A stretch of DNA of 64,000 nucleotides from Portunus trituberculatus (taxonomy: Eukaryota; Arthropoda; Malacostraca; Decapoda; Portunidae): the NCBI RefSeq assembly GCF_017591435.1, contig NC_059297.1:670580-734579 (forward strand). Reading direction: 5' to 3'. Under the pieces are notes generated by a model. That model was not told the origin of the DNA and did no database searches. It saw only the letters and a program-made list of their open reading frames with translations. This document shows, piece after piece, positions 14,640 to 27,889 of the stretch. The translations under genes and the position numbers were made by a program. Position 1 is the stretch's first letter. Every line of letters begins with the position of its first letter.

Positions 14640-15560
14640 GTGTCACCGTCTTCTGTCATGCGCGGTTGTGTCTTCTACTGCTGTGGATGGAGGGAGGAAG
14701 GAAGCACGGGCGGGGTGCCAGCTAACTAACCGCCTGTGTAGCGCGGTACTGCTCGAATGGAAACTAAGTAGGTTTTTTATTGCGTCCCTCTTCTCCTCTG
14801 GAATATATTTTATGGGTTTGTTTCTCGCCACACTTATCACCATCTGTTAGTGTTCCCCACGGTGCGCTGTCCCACCTCCTCAGGCCTTATTTTTATACAT
14901 TAGAGTCTTACATCACGGGCCAAGGGAGAGAAAGGATGCAAGAAAGAATTTAAATTTGGCCAGATAGAATAAAGAAATAATAATTAAAAACTATAAAGTA
15001 AATACAGGTGGACAGAAAAGAAATGAAATACAGAAATCACATCGGGACACAAGACAAATGAAACGCTAGGCAACACAATGCAAAAATGAATAACACACTT
15101 ACTTTAGCACTTTTTTATAACATGTAAAGTTACTATAGAAAAATGAATGCAAGTAAAAAAAAAAGCAAATAGAAACCAGGAGTCACAAAGGAAGGCAAAA
15201 CAAACACAACGCTACGCACATACCACAATGCAAAAAAAAAGGAATAATTCACTTTCTTAACCCTCTTTTATTATAACCTGTAAATACCCGAGATAAATGT
15301 ATTGTTTCTCATCATTTATACCTTGTTCGTCTCACTATTAGAGCATGAACGCAGTGTATCTCGGCCACCGTTATAGTTTTTGTTCGGTAGCTTATTGTGG
15401 AAGTGTGTGAAAAGTACCGTTTCCGAGACTAGTGGAGATAAGCAGTAACAAATAAAAAAAAAAAAGTACCTCACGAGACATCATCGACCCTTTTATTTGC
15501 AGATGTGTATGACCATGATAAGGAGAGAAAAAGATTATGGTATGACTTTCTCTCTCTCTC
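14640..15560. other. Unassigned intergenic DNA
   Basis: AT-rich from about 14,930 on. No gene is recognised. Confidence 0.5.
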
Positions 15561-15567
15561 TCTTTCT

Positions 15568-15788
15568 GGCCAGTATTCTGAAACGCTTTACTTTCTCAAC
15601 ATCACTGTTTTCTAACAGGCTGCAATTGAAGGTACTCTTGTTTTTAAGGGTATTCTTGTGTTTCTGTTGATAAAGTGGCAATATTTCTGGTTGATTAAAA
15701 GGAGAAACTGTCTTGAAAACCCGGCTGGTTGTCTCTGTGGCTTTGGAAAATTATCGCAGTGAGAGTGGAAGACATTTCTGAATACGGG

Positions 15789-15792
<4 letters not shown>
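15568..15792 (+). mobile_element. Short MITE with GGCCAGTATTCTGAAA termini
   Basis: The left end GGCCAGTATTCTGAAACGCT and the reverse complement of the right end (GGCGCCCGTATTCAGAAATG) form imperfect inverted repeats around about 180 bp of AT-rich sequence with no coding capacity. A half copy lies at 8066-8148. The superfamily cannot be told because no clear target duplication is visible next to the (CT)n. Confidence 0.7.
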
Positions 15793-15851
<59 letters not shown>

Positions 15852-15945
15852 TATTATGAGAGGGATTTAAAGGAAGAAGACCCACTACATGATGTGCGCC
15901 TCGGTCTGCTCTAATGGTGTACTTTAAGGTAATGTTTATTTCAAC

Positions 15946-16016
<71 letters not shown>

Positions 16017-16040
16017 ATACTCACTGCCACAAACAAACCA

Positions 16041-16128
<88 letters not shown>
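15792..16128. repeat. (CT)n, (GA)n and (CT)n microsatellites
   Basis: (CT)n 15792-15849, (GA)n 15949-16013, (CT)n 16043-16128. The last two are complementary and separated by only 29 bases. Confidence 0.98.
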
Positions 16129-16132
<4 letters not shown>

Positions 16133-16363
16133 TCCCACCCTTCGTATCTCTTAGTTTTTATTGAAATCTATTTCCCTTGCATTTTTCTTTTGCGTTGATC
16201 CCTTCTCACCTCCTCGCCTCCCCCTCACCGTACGAGAATTCCTAGTCGCCCCATATCTCTGTCCTGGCTTTGCCTTTATTTTCCTCTTCCTTGCCCTCCA
16301 GAGCTCGCCTGGGAATCATTAGTACCCTCTCAGCTTCCTGATAGTGAGGTTTGAGAACTCGTT

Positions 16364-16371
<8 letters not shown>

Positions 16372-16402
<31 letters not shown>

Positions 16403-16423
16403 TGTGTGTGTGTGTGTGTGTGT
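16372..16423. repeat. (GA)n-(TG)n microsatellite
   Basis: Compound tract that continues the (CA)n tail of the minus-strand SINE-A. Confidence 0.95.
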
Positions 16424-16715
16424 AATTCACTGTTTGATCTGCTGCAGTCTCTGACGAGACAGCCAGACGTTACCCTACGGAACGAGCTCAGAGCTCATTA
16501 TTACCGATCTTGGGATAGGTCTGAGACCAGGCACACACCACACACCGAGACAACAAGGTCACAACTCCTCGATTTACATCCCGTACCTAGTCACTGCTAG
16601 GTGAACAGGGGCTACACGTGAAAGGAGACACACCCAAATATCTCCACCCGGCCGGGGAATCGAACCTCGGCCCTCTGGCTTGTGAAGCCAGCGCTCTAAC
16701 CACTGAGCTACCGGG

Positions 16716-16717
<2 letters not shown>
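16424..16717 (-). mobile_element. SINE-A copy 2
   Basis: Complete on the minus strand. The head begins at 16717, and GGTTCGATTCC and the CAC-containing anticodon loop are present. The tail AGTGAATTACACAC runs into (CA)n. Both ends abut CA/TG repeats. Confidence 0.9.
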
Positions 16718-16756
<39 letters not shown>

Positions 16757-16801
16757 TCTTTGCGCGCCCCGCCGTAAATGCTTGTTATTTCTCTTTTTCG
16801 T

Positions 16802-16860
<59 letters not shown>
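16718..16860. repeat. (TG)n and (CT)n microsatellites
   Basis: (TG)n 16718-16754 and (CT)n 16806-16859. Confidence 0.97.
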
Positions 16861-16861
<1 letters not shown>

Positions 16862-17014
16862 TTTTTATATACAGTTTTCTGGACTAAGAGAGGAAAGACT
16901 TCCTTTTCCCCCAAGGAGTAATGAAACTTGTACACACTACATTGGGTTTAGAAAGTGTTGAAATTTTGTCTCTTTCTTTCATGTTGAGTTTGAAAATAAA
17001 CATACGAGTTGCAG

Positions 17015-17015
<1 letters not shown>

Positions 17016-17107
<92 letters not shown>
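17016..17107. repeat. (CA)n microsatellite
   Basis: About 46 uninterrupted CA units. Confidence 0.98.
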
Positions 17108-17108
<1 letters not shown>

Positions 17109-17109
17109 T

Positions 17110-18420
17110 TAGACACTATAGCGCAGAGGTGAGTGTGGCAGATTAAGTACGCATGTTACTATACAAGTATGTAACGTGGGTTTTCTGTTGTAAAGCTGTA
17201 GAGTATTATCATTATTGCTGTTATTATTTTTTATTGTTATTGCTATTTCTATTATTACTACTATCATTATCATCGTTAACGAGGCAAGCACACCATTCTC
17301 TTTACATAGATGGTGATATTCAGACTTCTGTAGTGTATGATTTAGACGTTCTTATTTTGTGGAAATGGTGTAGCTCTCTGCTGTACTTTACTTTAGTGTT
17401 GTTGCGTTCATGATGGTGCTGATTGTGGTGATAGTAGTGCTGACGACAAGAAGAAAATAGCACGATTACATGAAAATATCTTCATATTGCTGTTATTTTC
17501 ATGATTATTGACATTATTTTTATCATTACGTTTTTTAACACTCTTCCTCTCCTCTCCCCTCCTCTGGGTATCTTTTTGTTTTTCGTTTTATTTTCCTCTT
17601 TCCCCTCTTCTTCCATGTCTTATATGTGAAGATATTTGTAATAGTGATAGTAGATAATAATGATAATACTGATAATGAGCAGCAGTAGCAGCAGCATGAG
17701 GTGTCTTCAAATGAAGGAGAAACGGACACACAAAAAAGAAAGAGAAAACGTTGAGGGCAAACATTATTATTTTTTGGTGTCTCTCACTCTCACATTCCCG
17801 AGCAAGTGTTGGAGAAAAAGGAAAGCGGAAGAGAAAAGGTTTGGATGTATCGTGGAGAGGGAAGGGAGCTGAAGGGAGGAGAGACGGGAGTAGGGTTGAT
17901 ATAGTATATACATAGCATTGTCTGTGATATAGTGGAAGCATACCCTTGCATGCAGTGTAAACCTGTACATGCGAGGGTAAAAAGTATGATGCATTGAACA
18001 ATTCATTACACGTCAGACGGAAAGGTCAATACAGTGCTTTGGATTTCTTGAAATTGTTGCATTTATTTTTGGAATGATTTTTCTCGTTCTACTGATAAAG
18101 TATTCCCTTTCCTGCAACGTCCTTTTATGTACCTTATTTCATTTATGTATTTTACATTTACTTCATTTTATTTATTGACTTATTTACTTATCAATCTTAT
18201 CTTTATTAATGTTATGTTATTTATTATTTTTTGATATATTGGACTTTCGAATGATTGTTTTCAAAGATTGCAGCGACTTTCCTCTTTTGTATGCTCTGTA
18301 AATTTTTGGAATTTTCTACTACATATTTTCTACTTTTTTTTCAAGATATACATTCCTTCTTGCATCGTACGCCCGTTTTATTTAAAAAAAAAACAGCACT
18401 GGAATATGACCGCCGTCCCT
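17110..18420. other. Unassigned intergenic DNA
   Basis: AT-rich with loose TTA/ATT runs. No gene is recognised. Confidence 0.5.
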
Positions 18421-18424
18421 CACG

Positions 18425-18442
18425 AAAAAAAAAAAAAAAAGC

Positions 18443-18508
<66 letters not shown>
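18425..18508. repeat. (A)n then (CT)n
   Basis: A 16-base A run followed by (CT)n from 18445. Confidence 0.95.
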
Positions 18509-18509
<1 letters not shown>

Positions 18510-19414
18510 GTTCGCTAAAATTCCTATGTGTTGGCGACGATTTTCAAATTGGCTATGTTGTAACTGAATCTCTTCTGAAAATATGTTCTTCATTGCGTCA
18601 TTTCAACTTTGTTATGGACCATTATTTTATAAAAACACTTTTTTTCCGTCTTTATATGCAACACTATTAATTCATCGATGTTTTACGCCTTTCCTTTCTC
18701 TATTGTTCATAAAGTAGGGTTTAGTTTCTTGTTAAATGCAATGACGGAAAGTAGAATTGTTTTAGTTCGTTTATTTTCCCCTTCCGTCTGTACATACTCA
18801 CAGCGGCCGCCTCTCTGGTGCGGACGTGCCTAAAGGTTTATGAGCTAAACTCTTCATCGCATTAATCCTTCACCTCCTGGCGTGAAACAACATCGTTAAG
18901 AACTCCTGGATCTTAAACTTTTGCCTCTCTTGAATCGCTTCCATCTCTCCAGCCGCGCCGAGGGAAGAAACGCCTTTTGTACCTACATGATTTTTATTCC
19001 CGGCATCAAGTTTCACATTGTTGCGCCTGCCTTGGCAAACTGTGAGCACTTCTTAAGATGCTGCATGAGTATGGACTGTCTGCTCACACAAACCTAAAAG
19101 TGCGGGAAGGCAAATTGGCTCCACTCTGAGTCAAGTATCACTGGTGCACACCATGAAACTTGTAAAGCAAAGCGGCGCCACTCATACATCTCCATAATTA
19201 CTTCACGGTTGTTTTGTTGGTGATGGCTGACGGTGGTGGTGGTGGTGGTAGTGGTGGTGTTCCTACTCTGTTGCTACGCTAATGAACACAAGAGTCGTTA
19301 TTTGTGTGAAAGCTACTAAACATGAAAGTGACGTGTTTCCATATGGGCTATACCACGTAGGCTGCTCCATCATGATAACCACAGCATTGCCTTCACTGGA
19401 AAGCCCTTCATTCA

Positions 19415-19415
<1 letters not shown>
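18510..19415. other. Unassigned intergenic DNA
   Basis: Mixed composition, with a short (GGT)n near 19,235. No gene is recognised. Confidence 0.5.

Positions 19416-19419
<4 letters not shown>

Positions 19420-19487
<68 letters not shown>
19420..19487. repeat. (CT)n microsatellite
   Basis: Uninterrupted CT units, followed by short CCTT and CATC runs. Confidence 0.97.
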
Positions 19488-19490
<3 letters not shown>

Positions 19491-19641
19491 TTCCTGTCCC
19501 CTCACTCCTCCCCTCTTTCCTTCCTTCCATCCATCCATCCCTTTCTGTCACCCATACTTCTTCCGTCCCTTTTCCTTCTTCCTCTCCCTTCCTTGCCTTG
19601 TCACCGCCACGCACTCATAAATCCGACGCCCTGACCTGTTT

Positions 19642-19643
<2 letters not shown>

Positions 19644-19716
<73 letters not shown>
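19644..19716. repeat. (TG)n microsatellite
   Basis: Forms the (CA)n tail of the following minus-strand SINE-A. Confidence 0.97.
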
Positions 19717-19718
<2 letters not shown>

Positions 19719-19979
19719 CACTGTTTGGTCTGCTGCAGTCTCTGACGAGACAGCCAGACGTTACCCTACGGAACGAGCTCAGAGCTCATTATTTCCGATC
19801 TTCGGATAGGCCTGAGACCAGGCACACACCACACACCGGGACAACAAGGTCACAACTCCTCGATTTACATCCCGTACCTACTCACTGCTAGGTGAACAGG
19901 GGCTACACGTGAAAGGAGACACACCCAAATATCTCCACCCGGCCGGGGAATCGAACCCCGGTCCTCTGGCTTGTGAGGC

Positions 19980-19981
<2 letters not shown>
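19717..19981 (-). mobile_element. SINE-A copy 3, 5' head truncated
   Basis: Body and tail are complete, but the element breaks off in the anticodon stem and joins (TG)n directly, so the A box and the first half of the tRNA head are lost. Confidence 0.88.

Positions 19982-20052
<71 letters not shown>
19982..20052. repeat. (TG)n microsatellite
   Basis: Uninterrupted TG units that replace the missing SINE head. Confidence 0.97.
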
Positions 20053-20056
<4 letters not shown>

Positions 20057-20257
20057 CAAGCAAGCCAGCCAGCCAGCCAGCGAAGAACAGACGGATGCTG
20101 ACACAGGTTGGGAAAAATAAAGGTGAAATAAAGAAGACGTCTCATTTTGTGTTGAGGAGAGACAAGTTTACGAGGCGCAATTACGCTTTTAACCGTGTTC
20201 TTGTTGCGCTTGTTGCTGCTGAGAGTGATTTATGGCGCTATATTGTGGACAGACGCG

Positions 20258-20563
<306 letters not shown>

Positions 20564-20592
20564 TCCATATATTTTACATACATATTTACTAG

Positions 20593-20626
<34 letters not shown>

Positions 20627-20628
<2 letters not shown>

Positions 20629-20920
20629 CCGGTAGCTCAGTGGTTAGAGCGCTGGCTTCACAAGCCAGAGGACCGGGGTTCGATTCCCCGGCCGGGTGGA
20701 GATATTTGAGTGTGTCTCCTTTCACGTGTAGCCCCTGTTCACCTAGCAGTGAATAGGTACGGGATGTAAATCGAGGAGCTGTGACCTTGTTGTCCCGGTG
20801 TGTGGTGTGTGCCTGGTCTCAGGCCTATCCGAAGATCGGAAATAATGAGCTCTGAGCTCGTTCCGTAGGGTAACGTCTGGCTGTCTCGTCAGAGACTGAA
20901 GCAGATCAAACAGTGAAACA
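20627..20920 (+). mobile_element. SINE-A copy 4 with an intact tRNA-like head
   Basis: Bases 20627-20697 fold as a canonical 71-base tRNA: a 7-bp acceptor stem (GCCCGGT/GCCGGGT), a CTCA/GAGC D stem, a CTGGC/GCCAG anticodon stem with loop TTCACAA (anticodon CAC, Val), and a CGGGG/CCCCG T stem around TTCGATT. It then runs on into the SINE body instead of CCA or a T-run terminator, so this is a SINE and not a tRNA gene. Confidence 0.92.
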
Positions 20921-20933
20921 CACACACACACAC

Positions 20934-21409
<476 letters not shown>

Positions 21410-22075
21410 CATTTATTTATGTATTCATTTATAAGGAAGAAGACAGACACATCAGCAGATAGGCAGAGAGACTGGCAAGGAAAAGGATGGATGTACAAAA
21501 ATATCTTTTTTTATCCTTTTTTTTTTTTTGGTAGCGGTCCAGTTATCTCCACCTCGTAGAAAGAAAAATAAGCTTCTATATATCTTTATACAACGTTTTA
21601 TTTATTCACTTTTATTTTTACGATTTATTTTCGTTATTTATTTCACTTAATTTATTGTATATAATTGTATTTATTTTGTTTTATTTATCTATTTATTGTG
21701 TACTTACCTTCTGCTACCTCCCAGCTATTGCCTGACTGTTGAAGGGCTTTGCAGCGTGACCCGTGCCAGTGTTAAGCGTGTCTCGGTGCGTCTCTATCTA
21801 AAGTATTAATTAGCATGCAAACTCCCTTGATTACAACTTAAGTTATACTATTTTCTCAAGGAGCTTTGCCGTGGATCCTTTACCAGTGTTCCAGGGTCTC
21901 ATTGGACAGCACCGACTCTCCCTTGGCTGTGAAAAAACTCGATACTCATTTTTTTTTTTTTTTACTGTATTCGTTGATTCGTGATAAGATTTGTATTTTT
22001 CTTGGTATTTGTTTTTTTTTTAATCTTTGTTTTTTAGTTTACTTTTGTTTGCGAGAATCTGCGTCACGTGTATAG
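21410..22075. other. Unassigned AT-rich intergenic DNA
   Basis: No supportable feature apart from T-rich runs. Confidence 0.5.
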
Positions 22076-22384
22076 TTAACCCCTTCAGTACTGGAACACA
22101 TTTTCAAGACACTTGGCTAACTCTACTTATCTTTAAGGGAACTGGCAAGCACGTGGGCCTTTTTTACTTTTGTTGCCCTAGACCGGCTTCCCCTCTTGCA
22201 TTAAAGAAATTGTTATCATGAATTTTTGGTGGATTAGACGATTTTATTTGTACTAGGAGGTAAGAAAATTAATGATCACAGTGTTTACTATTTTAATCCC
22301 CACATCAGTTTCTGAAGCTGTATAAAATCGCCAAATAGTAACCAGAATAACTATGAAATTGTGTCCCGGTATTGATGGGTTTAA
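22076..22384 (+). mobile_element. TTAA-type MITE copy 3, interrupted by a LINE tail
   Basis: It starts TTAACCCCTTCAGTACTGG and ends near GGTATTGATGGGTTTAA, with TTAA on both sides. It is about 100 bp longer than its relatives because a LINE 3' tail sits inside it after base 22104. Confidence 0.88.
22104..22212 (+). mobile_element. LINE 3' tail fragment inside MITE copy 3
   Basis: ACTGGCAAGCACGTGGGCCT, a T run, GTTGCCCTAGACCGGCTTCC and TCTTGCATTAAAGAAA match the 3' end of the 49.7-kb LINE in order. Exact borders are uncertain by a few bases. Confidence 0.65.
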
Positions 22385-22385
22385 G

Positions 22386-24505
22386 GTACACACTTTGATA
22401 GTTCGATTAATTCTAAGTCAAAAATACTTCATGCATATATGCTGTGCTGCTTTATTTTGTGAGAACTTTAAGTGGAAGTTCGTTTCTAGTTTGTTTTTTC
22501 TTGTCCTTTCAGGTTTCTTTGTATTTCGAAAATCTGCGTTTCCTTTTTATTATTCTTTTCCTTGGTGGTGTTTCTTTGGATCCGAGAAATACGTGTATGT
22601 TTCCAATTATGCTTTTCATTTATCACGAAAAATCTGTGTAGTTTCTTACTTATCTCTGGCCCGTTAAAAATACTTATGTACATTTTTATATACCTATTGT
22701 TGTTCTCTTCAACGTGTTCTTTAGATATCGCGTATTCTGTCTTGTATTCCAACTATTTTCTGTGCGCCGTCAAAATCACATTTTATATCATGAAGACTGT
22801 GTGTTTTCTTTGCTTTCTTTATCCTTTGTGTCGTGGAAAAATGTGTATTTGCTTATTTTTCGCTGTTCGTTTTTACTTTGAAAAGAAATGATGTTTTAGC
22901 TCAGTTTAGTTGCTTTATTTTGGTTTAGTCCTTTATGTTACAGAATATGTTATCCTTTTTTTAGCATGAAATATGGACTTGCTAATTCTTAAGAGCTGGC
23001 ACCAGATATAGCAAAAAACCATAGTGAGAACAAGCAAGTAAAACATGAAGTCTATTATTCAAAGCGAGATTTGTGTAATAACAGACAATGATTTCAGTTT
23101 GTCATGAAAAGTTGCACAAAATACACTGGTCCATTGACGCAACAAACATGCTAATTTTGTAGCGTGAACACAACAGTACTGTGGCGCGGGTTACATATAG
23201 ATGGATTTAGTACATGTTGAATTTAATACGTGTTGCATTTTTAGCCTTTGTTGACCTGTTGTTGCTCTGACTGGTAGAATTGTGACATGCATAGGTGGCG
23301 GAAAACCTCTCACATTGTGCTATCTATGCCAATTTTACTCATATTCAGGTAATGTCTTTGCTTTGTCAACGTGTTTCGCTTGTTGCCGTCACTTACCACA
23401 ACCTTATTTAACAGACAATTTTTATTTCATGTTCGTTCATCTATTAAGGAAAGTGGGAAGAAATGCTGAGATCCACATCAATACGATACCTAACCTTTGT
23501 GGAATCTGTTGGAAATTAAAATAGTATCAATGATTTAAAAAGAAAAGGAAAAGAAAAGAAAATTTGGAGGAACATTTCGTTATAATTTTGGAGTGGAAGG
23601 GAAGAGCTTTACTTCACAATCAAAATTCCAAAATTCAAGAATCTGCTAGAGTGTGTGAGCTTGGTTGTTTAAGATCTAATGAGGCCTCGCGGCGCAACAC
23701 TCTAGGGGTCCACGGACATGCTGACAGGCCGACAGCAGCCGCTATATTATGGGCAAACACGAATCTATATGGCCTGAATTTTATAGACGTGCTACTCTGC
23801 CTATATACTGTGCATGTGGTGTATACAATATTGCCGTCCGTGTAATATTGAATAGAACCACATTGCATTCAGATCACTGTGGCTCATATATTACGCAGCA
23901 TACTTCAATCTCTTTAATATAATGTTCTCATTTTACCGCCGTTGGTATGATGTATGTAATCGTATGGTAAATCCCTCGCTATCTGTAAGCTGAAGATATC
24001 GACAATAGAATGAATCACTCCTTGTAGTGCTCCCCAAGGAATTAAGTATCTATTGCACAAACATATTACAGTTGTGTTGATCGGAATAATGTATTCAAAA
24101 TTTAGGAATAAGCAACTACACTCCCACGCTTGACTTGACACAGTGATTGAAAGTTAATGCCTCAACATTAGAAAAAAAAACACATATAAACTGATGGTGT
24201 GTAATAGGAGAAGAAATCTTTAGTAAAAACAGCCACGTATAGACCAGGTAGTTTTTTTTCCTTTCCTTTTCTCTTGTTCGAACGCCCACGTGCCTAAAGA
24301 CTGGTGTGGGTTATGGTGCGCTAACTCGTAATGGAAATGTGATCGGTAAACAGATATGTACAGTGCGTAACATCCTTCTATCTCCACCAACTCAGCTCAG
24401 GGTTTCTGGTGAGGCCCGGCACAGAATAATGGTCATCTCATTGAAAATACTTGCTAGATTTACGGACACACTATCAATAAAATTCTTCCTATAAACTGTA
24501 TATGA
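22386..24505. other. Unassigned AT-rich DNA
   Basis: Several short open frames, none with a known domain. I see nothing to support a gene. Confidence 0.5.

Positions 24506-24508
<3 letters not shown>

Positions 24509-24579
<71 letters not shown>
24509..24579. repeat. (TC)n microsatellite
   Basis: Uninterrupted TC units. Confidence 0.97.
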
Positions 24580-24582
<3 letters not shown>

Positions 24583-24714
24583 CCGTTTCATTTCACTTTA
24601 TTTAAGTTTAATTCGTTTTACAGTTCCGCTAGATTTAGCATTTTCTCACTTCACTTGATCTCACCTTTTATCACTTTTAATTTTAACTCGCTTTATTTCT
24701 TTACTTTAGCTCAT

Positions 24715-24745
24715 CCTTACCTTACCTTACCTTACCTTACCTTAT
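24715..24745. repeat. Short (TTACC)n pentanucleotide run
   Basis: About five units of CTTAC. This is not the arthropod telomere repeat TTAGG on either strand. Confidence 0.85.
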
Positions 24746-24899
24746 CTCACCGCAGCTCATCTTGCCTCACCTTTCGTCCCCCTAAAATCGACGCAATAAA
24801 AGTAGCATGCGGTTCCTCTTCCTGCCCATTTTTTTTCCCTTCCCTTGCCGCGTCCTCCCTCAGGCCTTATATCTCTCCTTGAGCGATTAATAAAAGAGG

Positions 24900-25510
24900 C
24901 GGGGAGGGGTTTGGGTCTTCCCTTATGGGTCGTGCCAGGTGTACTGTAGCCAGTGGTGGAAAAAAAACCCGTTTTTCTAAGACATCCTACTAGGTTTTTG
25001 TTTTATTTTGTTTTTAAGAGATTATTCATTTCTTGTTATTCTTGATATTCATATGTAAAATAGTTTAAATAAGTAATCTGAAAAGTAACTTAGAGTGGAA
25101 AAAAAATTTGAAGTATTGTTTGAAGGACAGGCATTTGTTTAGGTCGTACTAATATGCGTTGGTTTGGTGGGACAAAGCCTGTGTTCACTTTTGCTGTACA
25201 AGAAATGAATGACTCAGGCGTCACTACTTTCATTTCTTTTATGTATGTGTAAAGATGGCTTCCTGCGTGATATACCAGCCTTAGTAGGTTTGATTTTTAG
25301 ATAAAAGTCACATGTCAACTCAATGGATTCTAATACGTATGTAAATATCATAGGCCAGAAGTCGTGAGCTGTCAATTAAACCAAATCTCTTTTCTCAACC
25401 CTATTCCATGTCCGCCTCCCCATCCATGCTCCCTCATTGTATCTACATTTCGCATATCACTCCCCTATCTACATCTATTTACACCCATCCTCCTATCCCA
25501 ATTGTACACG
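24900..25510. other. Unassigned intergenic DNA
   Basis: Nothing supportable. Confidence 0.5.
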
Positions 25511-25512
25511 TG

Positions 25513-25515
<3 letters not shown>

Positions 25516-25602
<87 letters not shown>
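25516..25602. repeat. (GT)n microsatellite
   Basis: About 43 uninterrupted GT units. Confidence 0.98.
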
Positions 25603-25605
<3 letters not shown>

Positions 25606-25975
25606 ATCTTGCCTATCTTGTCTATCTTGCCGTTTTTTTTTTTTTTCGTTTTCAATATCGGTACTATCTCCACCCTTATTTCAATTTTTAATAGTTTTAT
25701 TGGCCTGCTTATCTTTCCAAATTATGGTCCACGCTTGTCTACGTTCCTAAATGGGCATGGAGAAGAAAAATGGAAGGGCGTGAAGTCATTTGAGGAAAGT
25801 TATAGTTTTTCTTTTTTTTTCGAAAGAGAATAACGAAAACTCAGGAAAACACTCCGCGTGTATTTCTTGTGTTTTCATTCCCGCTCATTATGCAAAGCTA
25901 AAACTCAACAATAATAAGACCTATTATACATTGTGCAAAGTTATTTTAAATGTGAAAACAAAACCTAAAACGACA

Positions 25976-26189
25976 TTAACACCTTCAGTATCATGACGGG
26001 TTTCCACATTCCTTTTGCTTACTATTTGGTGATTTTATACAGCTTCAGAAACTTATGGGGGGAATGAAAATAGTGGAGACTGTGGTCATTAATCTTCTGA
26101 CCTTCATAGCCCCTTCCTAATATCAGTAAAATAATCTAATCGTACACAAATCTCAAGGTAAATATCCCTGTAGGTACTTAAGGGGTGAA
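25976..26189 (-). mobile_element. TTAA-type MITE copy 4, reverse orientation
   Basis: Starts TTAACACCTTCAGTATCATG, the complement of the family's right end, and ends near GGTACTTAAGGGGTGAA. The right TTAA has decayed to TGAA. Confidence 0.88.
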
Positions 26190-26402
26190 ATAATATGTGT
26201 GGGAGCCTCAGGTCCGGATGAACTCTATCTTGACATCTGTGTATTTATCAGCCGCTATATCTTTATTCTCATCACTAGTAATACGAAGAGCAACGTTTCC
26301 TTTGTATCCTGAGCGAGTGCAAGATAAAGGTTCGATTGCTTGGCTTGTACGAGTATAAAGGATATGTGTTTTTAAAGGAGTAACAATGACTATTAAGCTT
26401 AC

Positions 26403-26405
<3 letters not shown>
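26190..26405. other. Unassigned intergenic DNA
   Basis: Nothing supportable. Confidence 0.5.

Positions 26406-26408
<3 letters not shown>

Positions 26409-26476
<68 letters not shown>
26409..26476. repeat. (GA)n microsatellite
   Basis: Uninterrupted GA units. Confidence 0.97.
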
Positions 26477-26479
<3 letters not shown>

Positions 26480-27125
26480 CGAAATTGATAGAGCTGTAAC
26501 CCAACAATATGAAGATTTTGGAGCTAACTATATGAGTAGGAGAAAGTTGTGTCTCTCCTATCAATAAAATTTTTAAGCCAGAGTCAATCTTGTAATTCAA
26601 CTGATGTTCAACTGATGTGTCTTTTATTTATATGCATCTATAGTTTGGTTGGGTGAAGCAATACAACTCTTTAACTTACCTTGTATCTTCGTTGACTTGG
26701 CTTTTAAACTTACTTACTTTGGTTGGGTAAAGTAAACTAAGTAAATAATAACATTTTACTTCTTTGTCAGCTTCACATTTGTATATACATCTATTTTAAC
26801 TTTCATTATTTTGTTATTTATTTTTCAGTAGTATTTATTTATCTATTTAATTTTGTTATCAATGTTTATTTTATTTACATATTTATTCATTCCTTTTCTT
26901 TCCAACCCTCGCGTCCCGTCCTGCAGTTTCCTGCATACGTTAAACAATTCAAGCAACTTCACGACACAATCCTCTTTTTCTTAAGCAATTTCGATGTAAT
27001 CTTCTCCATCCCTGGCGACTTCCCACATTTCATTTTCTTTTCTTTCAAGGGCCTCAGCAGTGCGCGTATTTAAATGTCTTTGCATTCTTCTATTTATATT
27101 TATGCGTTTGGTATTTGTTGTGTCT
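26480..27125. other. Unassigned AT-rich DNA
   Basis: Nothing supportable. Confidence 0.5.
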
Positions 27126-27129
27126 GTGT

Positions 27130-27507
27130 CTGTGTATTAGTCTTTCTCTATGTATCTATCTATTGGTCTATCTACCTATCTATCTAATTATCTATCTACC
27201 TATTTATATATGAATCTATCTACCTATCTGTTTATCTATCTATCTATCTGTCTATCTGTTTATCTATCTACCTATTTATCTATTTATTTATCTATCTATC
27301 TCTCTATCTATCTATTAATCTATAATTGTATGTGCATATGTAGGATGCGATTGTCAATTATACTACTTTTCTACCTAACACTTCATTGGAATATCTATAT
27401 CTGTTTTCTCTTATTTCATTTGTTAATCTCTTTATCTCTCTATGGTTTGTATGTAGGAGCCATTATCTGTTTTCCATTTATCTAACCTATAGTATGTATG
27501 TTTATTT

Positions 27508-27594
<87 letters not shown>
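27130..27594. repeat. Imperfect (TATC)n and perfect (TA)n
   Basis: Interrupted TATC units at about 27140-27320 and a perfect (TA)n at 27512-27594. Confidence 0.93.
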
Positions 27595-27599
<5 letters not shown>

Positions 27600-27889
27600 A
27601 CAACTATTCTATACTCGTATCTGTGCCTGTAGTCAATAGCTCACTCATGGAAACGCAAAATCAATATGAAAAATAATACTTCACCAGTGCCTCTACGATA
27701 CATTTCAATGAGTAAGTTTTGGCCCAAGTAGGAACTCACTCAGTCGTCAGTCAAGCCACACAGCACAAATGTATATTGCCTCTAGTGGAGAATACTGAGA
27801 TGTGGCTGCGGTAGGATGTGCATTAGATATTAGTACAGTACTGCCTTGACCCTCAGCACTGACGTCTGACTGATTGGTGAAATTAGAGA

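Noticed and set aside
20627..20697. Functional tRNA-Val gene
   Set aside because: The fold is good, but the sequence continues into a SINE body shared with other copies and lacks a Pol III terminator directly after the head.
22353..22891. Overlapping Phe/Cys-rich frames of about 100 codons
   Set aside because: AT-rich sequence without a recognisable protein motif. The left part is MITE copy 3.
24715..24745. Possible telomere-type repeat
   Set aside because: The unit is CTTAC (GTAAG on the other strand), not TTAGG, and there are only about five units.
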